64,000 bases of DNA from Apodospora peruviana (lineage: Eukaryota; Ascomycota; Sordariomycetes; Sordariales; Lasiosphaeriaceae): assembly GCA_033439685.1 (NCBI GenBank), contig JAUEDM010000003.1:3936001-4000000 (forward strand), written 5' to 3'. The notes under the pieces are model-generated. The model had not been told where the DNA came from. It saw only the letters and a program-made list of their open reading frames with translations, and did not search any database. A program made the translations under genes and the position numbers. Numbering within the stretch: position 1 is the stretch's first letter; every line of letters begins with the position of its first letter. Positions 1 through 9,949 of this stretch are shown here, in pieces.

Positions 1-303
1 GAGACTGGCTAGGTCGTCGGCGTCGCGATCGATTAGGTCGGCCAGCTTGTTGAGCAGCCGCCCCCTCTGCGCCGGCTGCACGGCCCGCCATGGGCCCTTG
101 AATGCGGTTTGGGCTGCTGCGACGGCCGCGTCGACGTCCTCCTTCTGGGCTGCCGATACCGATGCGAGTCGTGCGCCTGTCGTGGGGTTCTCGACCTCGA
201 GCTGGGCATCTCCCGTCGCCGGCCGGAACTCGTTGTTGATGAAGAGGCCGGTGTTGATGCGGACGGACCGCCCGCCGAAGCCTGTCAGTTCGATCTCGCT
301 CAT
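1..303 (-). CDS. Aldehyde dehydrogenase, N-terminal part (runs off left edge)
   Basis: An open frame of 101 codons runs from an ATG at 303 to the window edge without a stop. It reads like the N-terminus of the NAD(P)-dependent aldehyde dehydrogenase superfamily: LFINNEF near residues 19-25, then ENPTTGARLASVSAA, then DVDAAVAAAQTAF and a helix containing LLNKLADLIDRDADDLA. Family members oxidise aldehydes to carboxylic acids. The catalytic Cys and Glu lie outside the window, so activity cannot be judged. The gene is transcribed away from the RidA-like gene across a shared 315-bp intergenic region, which suggests co-regulation. A role in oxidising an aldehyde released from an amine or aromatic side chain fits the neighbours but is inference. 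Confidence 0.85.
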   Translation of the reverse strand, partial: MSEIELTGFGGRSVRINTGLFINNEFRPATGDAQLEVENPTTGARLASVSAAQKEDVDAAVAAAQTAFKGPWRAVQPAQRGRLLNKLADLIDRDADDLASL

Positions 304-618
304 GTTGATGGGTTTTCAGTGGTATCTGTTGTTCGGTTGTCACACCGTAGAATTTACGACACCAGGAGCAACGACAACTCCCTCCCACACTCTCGGTGTG
401 CTGTATTATAGTGCCTGCCTTGGAAGGGGGGAATTTGCAGTAGCGTTGATCCACCGTCGGAGGACAAGCAATGGATAGGGGCCAGTCACATAAAATTCCA
501 CAGTCAACTCCACCAGGGACGAGGACATCCCGAGATAGTGTGCATACGTAGTGTCATAAATAGCACCTGGAGTTACCGTTCTGGACCCCAAGAAGTATCA
601 CAGACGCGGGAAAGAAAC
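304..618. promoter_or_regulatory. Bidirectional promoter between aldehyde dehydrogenase and RidA-like genes
   Basis: This 315-bp gap separates two divergent start codons, so it must carry both promoters. It contains CGG (334-336) and CCG (345-347) as an inverted pair spaced by 8 bp, and CCG-T-CGG at 454-460. Both resemble half-site arrangements bound by fungal Zn2Cys6 regulators. The link to the regulator at 14545-16315 is inference. Confidence 0.45.
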
Positions 619-1144
619 ATGGCAGCAGACTCGGCATCAAAACTTTCTTCATACGGCTTCGAATTCCGCAACTGGCCCGGGGCTGGCGAGAAAGCGGCAG
701 CCCACTTCGGTCTCAGTCACGCCGTCATCGTGCCCGCCAGCACACGCACCATCATCGTCGGCGGGCAGCTCGGGATCCGAGACGACGGAACAGTTCCGGC
801 CGACCTTGCAGAGGAGGTTGCAGTAGCCTTCGACCGTGTGGAGCAGAGCCTCAAAGCTGCGGGACTGGGGGATGATGCCTGGGAACACGTGTATTCGGTG
901 AGGAAGCTCTTACTTACCTACGTTAGGCGAAACCCGGAGAGGAACTGATTGGTAATAATCCCGGGACCAGGTTACCACGTACGAGGTTGAGAAAGATGGG
1001 GAAGGGATCTCGGGTGTGGTGGGACCGGTTGCCCGGAAATACCTGAAGAATACCAAGCCGGCGTGGACGGGTGTTACGGTCAAGGGGCTCGCTTTTCCGG
1101 GGTTGCACTTGGAGATTACGGTCCAGGCCTATCTGCCGTGTTAG
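619..1144 (+). CDS. RidA/YjgF-like protein
   Basis: Two exons, 619-897 and 971-1144, with a 73-bp intron (GTGAGG...ACCAG), give about 150 residues, the usual size for this family. The first exon has the RidA core pattern (TRTIIVGGQLGIRDDGT, then a long helix ending in LKAAGLGDDAWEHV). The second ends with the typical strand LHLEITVQAYLP. RidA proteins hydrolyse reactive enamine/imine intermediates, often next to amine-oxidising or PLP enzymes. Here the segment that normally carries a conserved Arg before the last strands reads KPAWTGVTV, so the Arg seems to be replaced by Trp and the protein may not be a canonical deaminase. Reading through the intron instead ends the frame at 948. Confidence 0.75.
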
Positions 1145-1271
1145 TTAGACTCCATGTACCGAGCAGGACAAAAGAATGCACCACTGGCACATTGTTCCGG
1201 CAAGCAGAGAGATCACAAGGAACGATGCGGGGAAGGGTTCCCTGCTCCCTGTACACACACCAGGAATGAGT

Positions 1272-1297
1272 CGGAAATCTCGGAACCATTCCGACGG
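1272..1297. promoter_or_regulatory. CGG-N7-CCG palindrome with flanking CGG half-sites upstream of P450
   Basis: CGGAACCATTCCG at 1281-1293 is a perfect inverted repeat, apart from its central CCA, of CGG half-sites spaced by 7 bp. Extra CGG triplets lie at 1272-1274 and 1295-1297. It is about 170 bp upstream of the P450 start. This layout is typical of sites for dimeric Zn2Cys6 regulators, one of which is encoded at 14545-16315. Binding is inferred. Confidence 0.4.
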
Positions 1298-1465
1298 AAT
1301 GGCCACCCCTGAAGTCAGAGGAAAGATGATTGTTCCGCTACCTCTAAATTTCAGTGCTTAAAGATAGGAAACTTATGGACTTTGACATTATCTCTAACAG
1401 CTGTGGCGTATTTCTGCTAACTGAATGCTACCGGTGTCATTGGTCTAGGCAAGGTTAACTGAATC

Positions 1466-3043
1466 ATGGCGCTCGGCGTTACAGAACTCGGCGTCGCGGC
1501 GCTTGGCAGTTTCTTGCTCTACATCATCGTCAACGAAGTCATACGGGGGAGGGCACGTGTTGCCGGTCTGAAAGGACCCAGGGGCTTCCCACTAATCGGC
1601 AACCTCTGGGACATCCGCGTCAACGCCGCCGACCAATACCGGAAATGGGCCACCCACTTCGGTGATGTCTACCAGATTCAGCTGGGCAACGTGCCCGTCG
1701 TGGTCGTCAACTCGGCCGCGGCGGCCAGAGCCCTGTTCGGACAGAACGCGCAGGCGCTGAGCTCTCGCCCCGAGTTCTACACCTTCCACAAGGTCGTCTC
1801 CAACACGGCCGGCACCACCATCGGCACCTCGCCCTACTCGGACTCGCTCAAGCGCCGCCGCAAGGCTGCCGCGTCGGCTCTGAACCGCCCAGCAGTACAG
1901 ACATACGTCAAGCTGCTCGACCTCGAGAGCCGCGACTTCATCCGTGAGCTGTACACGTACGGCCACGCGGGCCAGACGGCCATCGACCCCATGCCCATGA
2001 TCCAGCGCCTGTCTCTGTCGCTCTCGGTGACGCTCAACTGGGGCACGCGCATCAGCAGCCAGCAGGAGGCCATGTTCGCCGAGATCACGCACGTTGAGGA
2101 GGAGATCTCCAAATTCCGCTCGACCACAGGGAACCTGCAGGACTACATTCCCCTCTTGCGCCTGAACCCCATCAATACGCACAGCGCCAAGGCCCGCGAG
2201 ATGCGACAGCGACGAGATGTCTACCTGACGGCCCTCAACAAGGGGCTGGACGAGCGCATGGCGGCGGGCACCCACTCCCCATGCATCCAGGCCAACGTCA
2301 TGCAGGATCCCGAGGCCAAGCTCAACAAGGACGAGCTGACCTCCATCAGCCTGACGATGCTCTCCGGCGGTCTGGACACCGTCACCACCACCGTGGCCTG
2401 GTTCGTCGCCCTCCTAGCCAACCGCCCCGACGTGCAGGAAAAGGCCGTGAGGGAAATCGAGGCTTATTATGGTGCCGACAAGCCCCTGTGCGATGCCGAG
2501 GATGACCAGCAGTGCCAGTACATTGTTGCATTGGTGCGCGAGACTTTGCGGTACTTTACCGTCCTGCGGCTCGCCTTGCCGAGAGTATCCGTCAAAGACA
2601 TTGTGCACAACGGAGTCCTGATTCCCAAGGGAACTGTAGTGTTTCTGAATGCTTGGGCTTGCAACATGGGTATGTTTTTCCTACCGGTTTCCTCTCCTTT
2701 GGGGCTGTACCTGATAATACTGACACGCGGTGCAGATCCCAACGTCTGGGACGACCCGGAGGAATTCCGCCCAGAGCGCTGGCTGCACAAACCGGACGCG
2801 CCCATGTTCACGTACGGGATCGGCTACCGCATGTGTGCCGGATCCCTCCTGGCCAACAGGGAACTGTACCTCATCACCATGAGACTGCTCAACAGCTTCC
2901 GCATCGAGCTTGCCGACAAGGTGGACTGCCATCCCGTTTCCGGAAACGCGGACCCGACGAGCTTGGTGGCTATGCCGCATCGTTTCCGTGCTGTCTTTGT
3001 GCCGAGGGATGAAAAGGCTTTGGGCGAGGCTCTTGGTGAATGA
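1466..3043 (+). CDS. Cytochrome P450, CYP504-like (phenylacetate hydroxylase type)
   Basis: One frame holds the whole gene. A 66-bp intron at 2670-2735 (GTATGT...TGCAG) is a multiple of three and so leaves the frame open; removing it joins AACATGG to ATCCC and restores NMDPNVWDD, giving 503 residues. Features in order: membrane anchor at about 5-26, hinge KGPRGFPLIGN, I-helix MLSGGLDTVTTT, K-helix ETLR, FRPERW, and heme loop FTYGIGYRMCAG with the Cys ligand. The I-helix and general layout recall the CYP504 family, which in Aspergillus nidulans (phacA, phacB) hydroxylates phenylacetate and hydroxyphenylacetates on the way to homogentisate. Family assignment is by eye. The gene lies downstream of the RidA-like gene on the same strand. 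A microsomal location is expected. Confidence 0.85.
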   Translation: MALGVTELGVAALGSFLLYIIVNEVIRGRARVAGLKGPRGFPLIGNLWDIRVNAADQYRKWATHFGDVYQIQLGNVPVVVVNSAAAARALFGQNAQALSSRPEFYTFHKVVSNTAGTTIGTSPYSDSLKRRRKAAASALNRPAVQTYVKLLDLESRDFIRELYTYGHAGQTAIDPMPMIQRLSLSLSVTLNWGTRISSQQEAMFAEITHVEEEISKFRSTTGNLQDYIPLLRLNPINTHSAKAREMRQRRDVYLTALNKGLDERMAAGTHSPCIQANVMQDPEAKLNKDELTSISLTMLSGGLDTVTTTVAWFVALLANRPDVQEKAVREIEAYYGADKPLCDAEDDQQCQYIVALVRETLRYFTVLRLALPRVSVKDIVHNGVLIPKGTVVFLNAWACNMGMFFLPVSSPLGLYLIILTRGADPNVWDDPEEFRPERWLHKPDAPMFTYGIGYRMCAGSLLANRELYLITMRLLNSFRIELADKVDCHPVSGNADPTSLVAMPHRFRAVFVPRDEKALGEALGE

Positions 3044-3775
3044 TGGCGCGTCTGTCGAGTTTAGGTGGTGCCTATCGCGGTATCACTCCATCAGTATCCT
3101 AATCTAGTGTGGAAGAAAATAGAGCGTCCACCATATCGTTATTATCAACCTATCAAGAGCTATGCCTCACCCTTGAAAGGGTTCATTCAGTGTTCGAGAA
3201 GCCAGTGTAGCTACATGTAGTAAAGGATGGATGGAATCTTTGGGCAGTTCAGGACTTTGTCTCCAACTCCAGTTAGCCACCGATTAAGTCCCGCTTCTAG
3301 CGATGTCTATCATATTTTGACCTCTTTTCTTCAAGACCTTGGCTGGATACCCTGGTCTTCTGAAAACAACCCTTCCAGACATAAGATGAAGACATGAATG
3401 TTGCTCACTATAAAATGAAATGTTACTCACTTGCCCGATGAGTGAAGAACACCAGCCCCTTGTTAGCCTAGCTCCTTCGTAGTCCGTCCTCATGATGATG
3501 CAGACTAGGTCATTTCGCTTCCCCACTTCCCCAGACAATCAGATACCGATACCAACCAGCTGGATATTCTTCTGATTGGGTCGTTGATGGTGATGCTTGC
3601 CACCCATCCTGGCACCATTGACCCCGGACAGCAACACTGAACACGGTCACGGTTGCCAATCCCCCCCCCCCCCCCCCCCAACCCGTCAAGGTGCAGATAT
3701 AAGATAACTGCAACTGTCGTCTATCGCAGCTGCTCTGCCTATTTCACCAACCCCAGGCAACCCTCAACCTTCGAT
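3044..3775. other. Intergenic region upstream of the permease
   Basis: No convincing coding frame is present on either strand. It contains the 19-bp poly-C tract at 3661-3679 and must hold the 3' end of the P450 gene and the permease promoter. Confidence 0.6.
3661..3679. repeat. Poly-C tract of 19 bp
   Basis: An uninterrupted run of 19 cytosines lies about 100 bp upstream of the permease ATG. It could be in the promoter or 5' leader. Homopolymer length is easily misread during sequencing. Confidence 0.9.
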
Positions 3776-5398
3776 ATGGAGACAACCCAACAGCCCAAGG
3801 TCGAAAGACCCCAAACCGACGACGAGGCGCGCCTCGCCGCCCTCGGCCAGAAGCAGGCCATGGGCCGCCACTTCAACGTGTGGTCCCTGATCTTCTTGGC
3901 GACGTGCACCAGCGTAACCTGGGAAGCCGTCACCTCAACCATGGCCCAATCCCTCATGGCGGGCGGCAGTTCCAGCCTCGTCTGGGGCTTCTTCGCCGCA
4001 GCCATCGGCGCTCTAACCATCGCGCTCGCGCTCGCCGAGCTTGCCTCCATGGTCCCCACCGCCGGCGGCCAGTACCACTACGTCGCGGCGCTGGCCCCGC
4101 CCGCACACCGACGGTGGCTGTCGTGGGTGGCGGCCTGGGCGACGCTTTGGAGCTGGTTGCTGTCCGCGCTGGCGGGCATCTTCGCCAACGCGATGCAGCT
4201 GCAGGCCTACGTGACCCTCTTCGCTCCGGGTTACGTCTACGCGCGCTGGCACACTTCGCTAATCGTCATCGCGCTGACGACCTGCTTCTTCGGCATCAAC
4301 GTCCTCGGCACCCGCTGGCTGCACCGCCTCACATTCCTGGGCATCGTGCTGCACATCGCCGGCTACGTCACCATCATCGTCTACCTGCTATGCAAGGTTC
4401 ACCCGAAGAATTCTGCGTCACACGTATTTTCGAGTCTCGTCAACGGCAGCGGCTGGCACAGCGACGGCATCGCCTGGTCGATCGGGCTGATGAGCTCGGC
4501 CGTCGCCTTTATTAACTGGGATAGCGCTACGCACATGGCCGAGGAGATGAAGAACGCGTCGCGCGACTTGCCGCGCGTGCTATGGGGCTGCGTCGCGCTG
4601 TCGGGACTTTTCACCTTCCCCTGGATCATCGCCCTGGCCTTCTGCCTCACCGACGTCGAGGGCGTGCTTACCGGGCCCGTGGGCACCATCTCGCCGCTGG
4701 TACAGCTCATCTACAACACATCGGGCGGCAATCAAGCCGAAACGATCGGCATCACATTCTTTTTCCTGTTCCTTGGCTTCTTCGTCGGCGGACCCGGCTG
4801 CCTTGCCGCCTTGTCACGAGTAATCTGGTCCTTCTCTCGAGAAGGCGGCCTCCCCCCTATTTTCGCGCGCGTGAGCCCGTCGTTCCGAGTCCCCGTCAAC
4901 GCCGTTGGTCTCGGCTGGTTCTGCATCTCAGCCCTTTCACTCATCTACATCGGCAACGAGACCGCCTTCTACGGCATCAATTCCGGCGCCACGGTCATCA
5001 TGATCTTCTCCTACGCCATGCCCATTTTCCTGCGGCTGATCTACGGCTTTCCCGGTCACTCGGCTCTGCCTCCCGGACCGTTTGTCCTGGGAAAATGGAG
5101 CGTGCCGCTCAACGCTTTTGCGGCGTGCTGGTGTGCTTACCTGATTGTGTTCCTTTGCTTTCCCAGCATGATGCCTGTTGATGAGAAGAACATGAACTAC
5201 GCGTCTGTTATTCTCGGCGCCAGCATGATCATTACTGGTGGGACGTGGTTGGTTTATGGAAGAAGCGGGTATCGCGGGATTTTGGCCGAGGGTGGTGATG
5301 AGCCTATCCAGGCTTTGGGTATTGTCACGACCGAGGAGAGTTGCGATGGCTCGGAGAAGATTGCGGTGGACGCTTACAAGCATGAGAAGGTGAATTGA
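3776..5398 (+). CDS. APC-superfamily permease, GABA/choline transporter type
   Basis: A single intronless frame of 540 residues, starting at the ATG of METTQQPKVE. It has about 12 hydrophobic segments. The N-terminal block ALAELASMVPTAGGQYHYVA is characteristic of the fungal amino acid/choline transporter family (Uga4- and Hnm1-like), and a second conserved block, FINWDSATHMAEEMKNAS, follows in the middle. These plasma-membrane proteins import GABA, choline, polyamines or amino acids with protons. Its place between the CYP504-like P450 and a flavin hydroxylase suggests uptake of the cluster's substrate, perhaps an amine. An upstream in-frame TTG at 3653 is not used here because METTQQ matches a normal cytosolic N-terminus. 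The substrate is unknown. Confidence 0.88.
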   Translation: METTQQPKVERPQTDDEARLAALGQKQAMGRHFNVWSLIFLATCTSVTWEAVTSTMAQSLMAGGSSSLVWGFFAAAIGALTIALALAELASMVPTAGGQYHYVAALAPPAHRRWLSWVAAWATLWSWLLSALAGIFANAMQLQAYVTLFAPGYVYARWHTSLIVIALTTCFFGINVLGTRWLHRLTFLGIVLHIAGYVTIIVYLLCKVHPKNSASHVFSSLVNGSGWHSDGIAWSIGLMSSAVAFINWDSATHMAEEMKNASRDLPRVLWGCVALSGLFTFPWIIALAFCLTDVEGVLTGPVGTISPLVQLIYNTSGGNQAETIGITFFFLFLGFFVGGPGCLAALSRVIWSFSREGGLPPIFARVSPSFRVPVNAVGLGWFCISALSLIYIGNETAFYGINSGATVIMIFSYAMPIFLRLIYGFPGHSALPPGPFVLGKWSVPLNAFAACWCAYLIVFLCFPSMMPVDEKNMNYASVILGASMIITGGTWLVYGRSGYRGILAEGGDEPIQALGIVTTEESCDGSEKIAVDAYKHEKVN

Positions 5399-6076
5399 GA
5401 GGCAGGCCTCTGTGTTCCATTCTTTTACGTCTTTCTTTCCTATAAAAGACATTTTCCTGTTTAATTATTACGTGCAGTTTCCTTGGCGACATCGGTAATA
5501 AGTGGAAGTCATTTGAGTAATTACTTCGCTCTTTTGTCTGCCTGTTGTTCTGCGTCCTTTTCCTCCGGGCTAGTATTGCCAACTGCAGTATCTGAGAACC
5601 CTTATTAGCCAATTGTATAATGAGAATCATCAAAGTCATTTCTGGTCTCCCCGAGCTTCAGTCTCTACCGCAGTGGAATCACAGATGGGTAGACTCAAGA
5701 ACAATGCAGAAGGGGGTCTGACCAGTCACCATTGATGTGGGTGGGCTCCGAGATGGCTCAACACCAGGATCGAAATGGTTCTGATAACGAACCGACCGAC
5801 CGACCGGGACAGCCTCAGATGCGAGTGGAAGACTCTAAATCGGAAAGGAGATAAGCAACCCCTCATTAGACTAGAGAATAAATAATCCACAAAGAACGGG
5901 GACGCGCTAAACTAAGTTGAACGGAACATCTTCCTATTTGATGTTCAGGGGCGAGAACAAAATATATCATCTGCGATACATACATGTACAAGGAAAAGCT
6001 GCCCTGACTGGTTGTAATTGCCACCATCCCGTCACCAAAGTCCTCCTATCATTACATTATCTGCACAAAACCAAAC
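5399..6076. other. Intergenic region between permease and first flavin hydroxylase
   Basis: No gene seen. A short CGAC-type repeat (aaccgaccgaccgaccggg) lies near 5790-5810. The segment must contain the permease terminator and the promoter of the hydroxylase. Confidence 0.5.
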
Positions 6077-7561
6077 ATGGCTCCAACCCCTACCAACCCA
6101 CTGCGCGTCGTTATCGTGGGCGCCGGCTTCTGCGGCCTCACGGCGGCCATCGAGTGCAAGCTCCGGGGTCTGCACCCGATCCTGGTCGAGGCGTATCCCG
6201 GACCCAGCTCGCACGGCGACCTCCTCGACTTTGTCCGCAACGCCGGCCGCGTGTTCGAGTCCTGGGACGGCGGCAAGGTCGGCCGCAGGCTCATGGCCGC
6301 CGGCGTCAACGCCGCCAAAAACCTCGAGTTCTACAACGCCCAGGACGTGCTCCTCCGCAAGGACCCTTGGCCGCAGGCCACCGACGACGACTGCGTCTAC
6401 GCCGGCCACCGCGGCGAGATGCACCGCATCGTGCACGAGTACGCCGTCGAGATCGGCGTCGACATGCGCTTCGGCAAGCGCGTGATCCAGCACCTCGACA
6501 CAGACGCCGAGCGGGGCGTCGTTGTTGTTGCAAACAGGAAAGGAGACGAGCTCCATGAAAAAGAAAAAATCCTGGGCGACGTGGTCCTGGCGTGCGACGG
6601 CCCGCGGTCTCTGGCCCGGTCTCAGCTCCTGCAGCTGCCCGAGTCGAGAGTCAACAGCGGCTACGCCATTTTCCGCGCCTACTTCAACATCACCGACGAG
6701 ATGCGCCAACTCCCACACTTCGGGGGCATGATCAGCTCCAGCGAGGATCGCGTCCGCTTCTGGGTCGGCCGCGACATGCACGGCTTCATCTACACGTGGA
6801 ACCACGGCCGCGACTGCGCGTGGGTGTTGACGCACCTCGACGACGCCGACATCGCCGAGACCTGGTCGTTCCCCGGAAAGAAGGAGGACGTGGCGCGCTA
6901 CCTGACCGACGCCGGTTTCCCGCCCATCTGGCACGAGGTTTTGGGCGTTTCGCCCGCAGATCGCATCATCGACTACAAGCTGGTCTGGCGCGACCCCGTC
7001 CCGACCTGGCTGTCCGCGTCCAAGAAATGCGCCGTCATGGGCGACGCGGCCCACTGCCATCTTCCCACGTCCGCCCAGGGGGCGTGCCAGGCGGTCGAAG
7101 ACGCCGTCACGGCTGCCATCTGCTTGCAGAAGTGCAACGACAGCAACGGTGATATCAGCGTGGCCGAGGGTCTGCAGGTGTTTGAGCGCATCCGCTTCAA
7201 CCGCTCGCACGTTATCCATCAGGCGTCCATCCTGACGCGCAATATCTATCATAAGAACAGCTGGACACCCGAGCTGGTGCGCGAGTTTCCAGACAGCCTG
7301 GTGATTCCTTTCTATCCGTGGATTACCGACTTTGACGTTTTCTCGAACGCCGAGGAGCATTTTGATGGGCTGCTGCGGGATGTGAGAAGTGGAAAGGAGG
7401 GTACGTTGGAGGAGTTGGCGCTGCCCGCTGGCGGTGACTACTCGGCCATGCTGTTGGAGAAGAGAGGTCCCAAGGAGGAGGAGAGGCAGGGAAAGAGGGA
7501 GCAAGTGGTGGTGGTGGCCGGTGATGTGGTGGCCGGTGATGTGGTGGAGGTTCAGTCGTAG
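6077..7561 (+). CDS. FAD-dependent aromatic hydroxylase, salicylate hydroxylase-like (copy 1)
   Basis: An intronless frame of 494 residues from ATG 6077. It carries the three signatures of class A flavoprotein monooxygenases: the FAD Rossmann GXGXXG in VVIVGAGFCGLTAAIE (about residues 11-26), the DG motif in VVLACDGPRSLARS, and the GD motif in VMGDAAHCHLPTSAQGA. Related enzymes use NAD(P)H and O2 to hydroxylate phenolic acids, sometimes with loss of the carboxylate. It is clearly paralogous to the gene at 13046. The last 35 residues are a charged, Val-rich tail missing from the paralogue, with a tandem 15-bp duplication (7511-7525 and 7526-7540) encoding two copies of a VVAGD-type unit. Soluble cytosolic enzyme; substrate unknown. 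Confidence 0.88.
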   Translation: MAPTPTNPLRVVIVGAGFCGLTAAIECKLRGLHPILVEAYPGPSSHGDLLDFVRNAGRVFESWDGGKVGRRLMAAGVNAAKNLEFYNAQDVLLRKDPWPQATDDDCVYAGHRGEMHRIVHEYAVEIGVDMRFGKRVIQHLDTDAERGVVVVANRKGDELHEKEKILGDVVLACDGPRSLARSQLLQLPESRVNSGYAIFRAYFNITDEMRQLPHFGGMISSSEDRVRFWVGRDMHGFIYTWNHGRDCAWVLTHLDDADIAETWSFPGKKEDVARYLTDAGFPPIWHEVLGVSPADRIIDYKLVWRDPVPTWLSASKKCAVMGDAAHCHLPTSAQGACQAVEDAVTAAICLQKCNDSNGDISVAEGLQVFERIRFNRSHVIHQASILTRNIYHKNSWTPELVREFPDSLVIPFYPWITDFDVFSNAEEHFDGLLRDVRSGKEGTLEELALPAGGDYSAMLLEKRGPKEEERQGKREQVVVVAGDVVAGDVVEVQS

Positions 7562-7698
7562 TAGGTCGGTCTGGCACTTCAGTGACTGCCCAAGTTAATT
7601 CATGCAATGTTTCGGTTCAACTCAATGGTTTCCCAAAATTGTCTGCTCCGATCTCTGGCCCAAATGATACCTATTACTAACGTAACAGTAAGATCGAG

Positions 7699-7738
<40 letters not shown>

Positions 7739-7971
7739 TAGGTGAGGTACTTCAGTTGGTAAGTAGTTACAACCAAGAAATACACGTCGTTAAGTAGTTC
7801 GAGCATTATACTCTTCGAGTTAAGATGCCCACTAAACAATCTGGTACGCGAGAGAAAGACGGCTGCCTTTCCATTCCCTTTGTTTCGAGCGGGCTGCTAT
7901 TAAACCATCTGCTGGAGAGAAAAATGAGACATTAGAATCTGTGTTTCTGAAGTACTCAAGGTCCCCGCCCC
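7562..7971. other. Convergent 3' intergenic region with poly-A tract
   Basis: No gene seen between the convergent 3' ends of the flavin hydroxylase and the second P450, apart from the 35-bp A tract at 7702-7736. Confidence 0.6.
7702..7736. repeat. Poly-A tract of 35 bp
   Basis: A pure run of 35 adenines lies 140 bp past the flavin hydroxylase stop. It could be a slippage-prone homopolymer or the tail of a reverse-transcribed insertion; no flanking target-site duplication was recognised. Confidence 0.85.
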
Positions 7972-9599
7972 CTACGAATCCCGTATCTTAAGCTTCACAA
8001 TCAACCCCGTCTGCGGCGTAAACCACCGACACTTGAACGACATGTTGCCGTCGGGATCCTCCAGAGAAATATCATACCTCACCAGCAGCGACGCAATCAG
8101 CTTGGTGATCTCCATCAAACTGATATTCTTGCCCAGACAGGTATGCGAACCAGCACTAAACGCAAAGATGGACCTCTTCCTGCGCGCAACCAAGTCCGCA
8201 TCCGCCGCCAACCAACGCTCGGGCTCGAACCGCTCGGGATCGGGGAAAAGCTCGTCGTCGTAGTGCACCACCCACGGACTGATGCCCACCTCGGTGCCGC
8301 CAGGAAGAAACTTGTCGCATATCGTGGCGCCCTCGGGCGGTACCGTCCGGCAGTACATGACGCCGTTGGGCGGGTGGATGCGCAGGGCCTCCTTGATGAC
8401 CGCGTCCAGGTACGGGAGCGCGCTGGCTGTGGCGTACGAGACGGGGAGTTTGAGACCAGCCTCGTCACGGATCTCGCGGCACAGCGCGCGGTAGATGTCC
8501 GGATGCCTGGCCACGTTGAACATGATGGTCCGCATGGCAATGGCCGTGGTGTCGGCCCCGGCGGTGATGTTGCCGAACGCGTGCGTGTTGAGCTCACGGT
8601 CGGTGATAGACTCTGGGTCCTTCTTCTGGTGTTCCAGCAGCCGGTGAACAAAGGTGCAAGGCCCGTCCATCCCCCCGGCCGAGGCGGCCATCTTCTGCCG
8701 GAACTTGTCCACCTGCTTGAGCGCCAGGTCCAAGGCCGCGCCTTCGAGGCCGTTCTCTCCGAGCGCCAGCCTGGCCACAAATCTGTTGCCGAGCAGGAAT
8801 TTGTGAAGCCACGGGACGGTTCCGACCTGTACCATCCGGTCAGCAAGCCATCAACTGCCATGGTGATTACGAGAAGGAATTGGCTTACAATGGCTACATA
8901 GTCTCCAACAACATATTCAAGCATCGGCATCATGCCAATGGGATCCCCCTTCTCCATGAAACCCAGATCCTCGCCGAAGGTCACGGCGAAGATGACGTCC
9001 GTGGCGTAGAACCGCAGCCACTTGCCCAGGTCGCACGTGGGACGCTTGTCAAGCAACGCAAAGAAGCGCTCCGTGACTTTTTCGACCAGCGGCTCCAGCT
9101 GCAGCATGGCACCCATCGAGTACGCAGTGTACGCGTTCTTCTTCATGCGCGTGTGAAGCGCCTTGTCGTTGATCACCAACGGATCCGGCAGCATCCCCTC
9201 TTCGTCGTACACCATGAAGGGAAGGTAGAATCTGGACTGTGCATCCCTGTTAGATCCAGATCTCTAAGAATAGTTTTTTTTTTTTTTTTTTTTTTTTCCT
9301 GAGGTCAGTACCTTTTTGAACTTGTCGTTGGCGTTGTAGATGATGTTGATGGCGGCTGGATCGCCCACGGAGACCAGGTCGGGGCCGACTCGTACAATCC
9401 GGCCGTATTTGCGATGCAGCTTCAGTTCCCATTCGTGTGGTCGTCCGCTTGCGACCGCGATAAACCGAGGGAGGCGCGTCCACGATGCGTGGAACGGTCC
9501 CGGGATCTTCCTCAACGGCGTGCCATATCTCTGTAACAAGATCCATGAGAGGAATGCGGCCGAGATCAGAAACGGCCAGTACTGGTGGACAATGTCCAT
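7972..9599 (-). CDS. Cytochrome P450, pisatin demethylase/benzoate hydroxylase-like
   Basis: Three exons on the reverse strand, 9599-9312, 9236-8889 and 8826-7972, with introns of 75 and 62 bp (GTACTG...CACAG and GTAAGC...TACAG), give 496 residues. Features: N-terminal anchor (WPFLISAAFLSWILL), the Pro-rich hinge KIPGPFHASW, I-helix ITAGADTTAIA, K-helix EALRIHPP, PERFEPERW and heme loop FSAGSHTCLGKN with the Cys ligand. The overall pattern resembles the fungal CYP group that includes pisatin demethylase. An in-frame ATG at 9635 would add 12 residues; the later ATG was chosen because it places the anchor at the very N-terminus. Intron 1 contains a 24-bp T tract (9274-9297 on the plus strand). 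A second oxidation step in the cluster is likely; substrate unknown. Confidence 0.85.
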
Positions 9600-9949
9600 T
9601 AGCACCGGCCGCGATATTGTGTCGGTTGTGAACATTGCTGTTCTGACCACCAAAGCATGAGACAGAAGTGGTAAACGATCACGGGTGAAGTAATGCACGC
9701 ACGGGGGCAGTGTGTTAAAGACACTGGTATTGGCAACCCACCCCAAGATACATGTTAACGGACAGCTCGAGTTCAACCCCTTTTTGCGGGGAATAAAGGG
9801 AGACGGAAGATCACCCCATTGGCTGGATTGGCGGAAAGAAAACATACTAATTTCACCAATAGCTTCCATTGCCAATCCTCCAGCCCCACCAAGAGATGGA
9901 CATGCGCAACCGTCTGCTGGTATCAATGTGCCCGTGGGATAGATAACAG
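9600..9949. other. Intergenic region upstream of the second P450
   Basis: Holds the P450 promoter and a possible alternative start at 9635. Open frames across it have no recognisable protein features. Confidence 0.45.

Noticed and set aside
1592..2275. 227-codon reverse frame inside the first P450
   Set aside because: Antisense shadow of the P450; composition follows the opposite strand's codon bias.
6032..7504. 490-codon open frame on the reverse strand, antisense to flavin hydroxylase 1
   Set aside because: It is the mirror of a GC-rich coding strand. It has no protein motifs, while the plus strand has all three flavin signatures.
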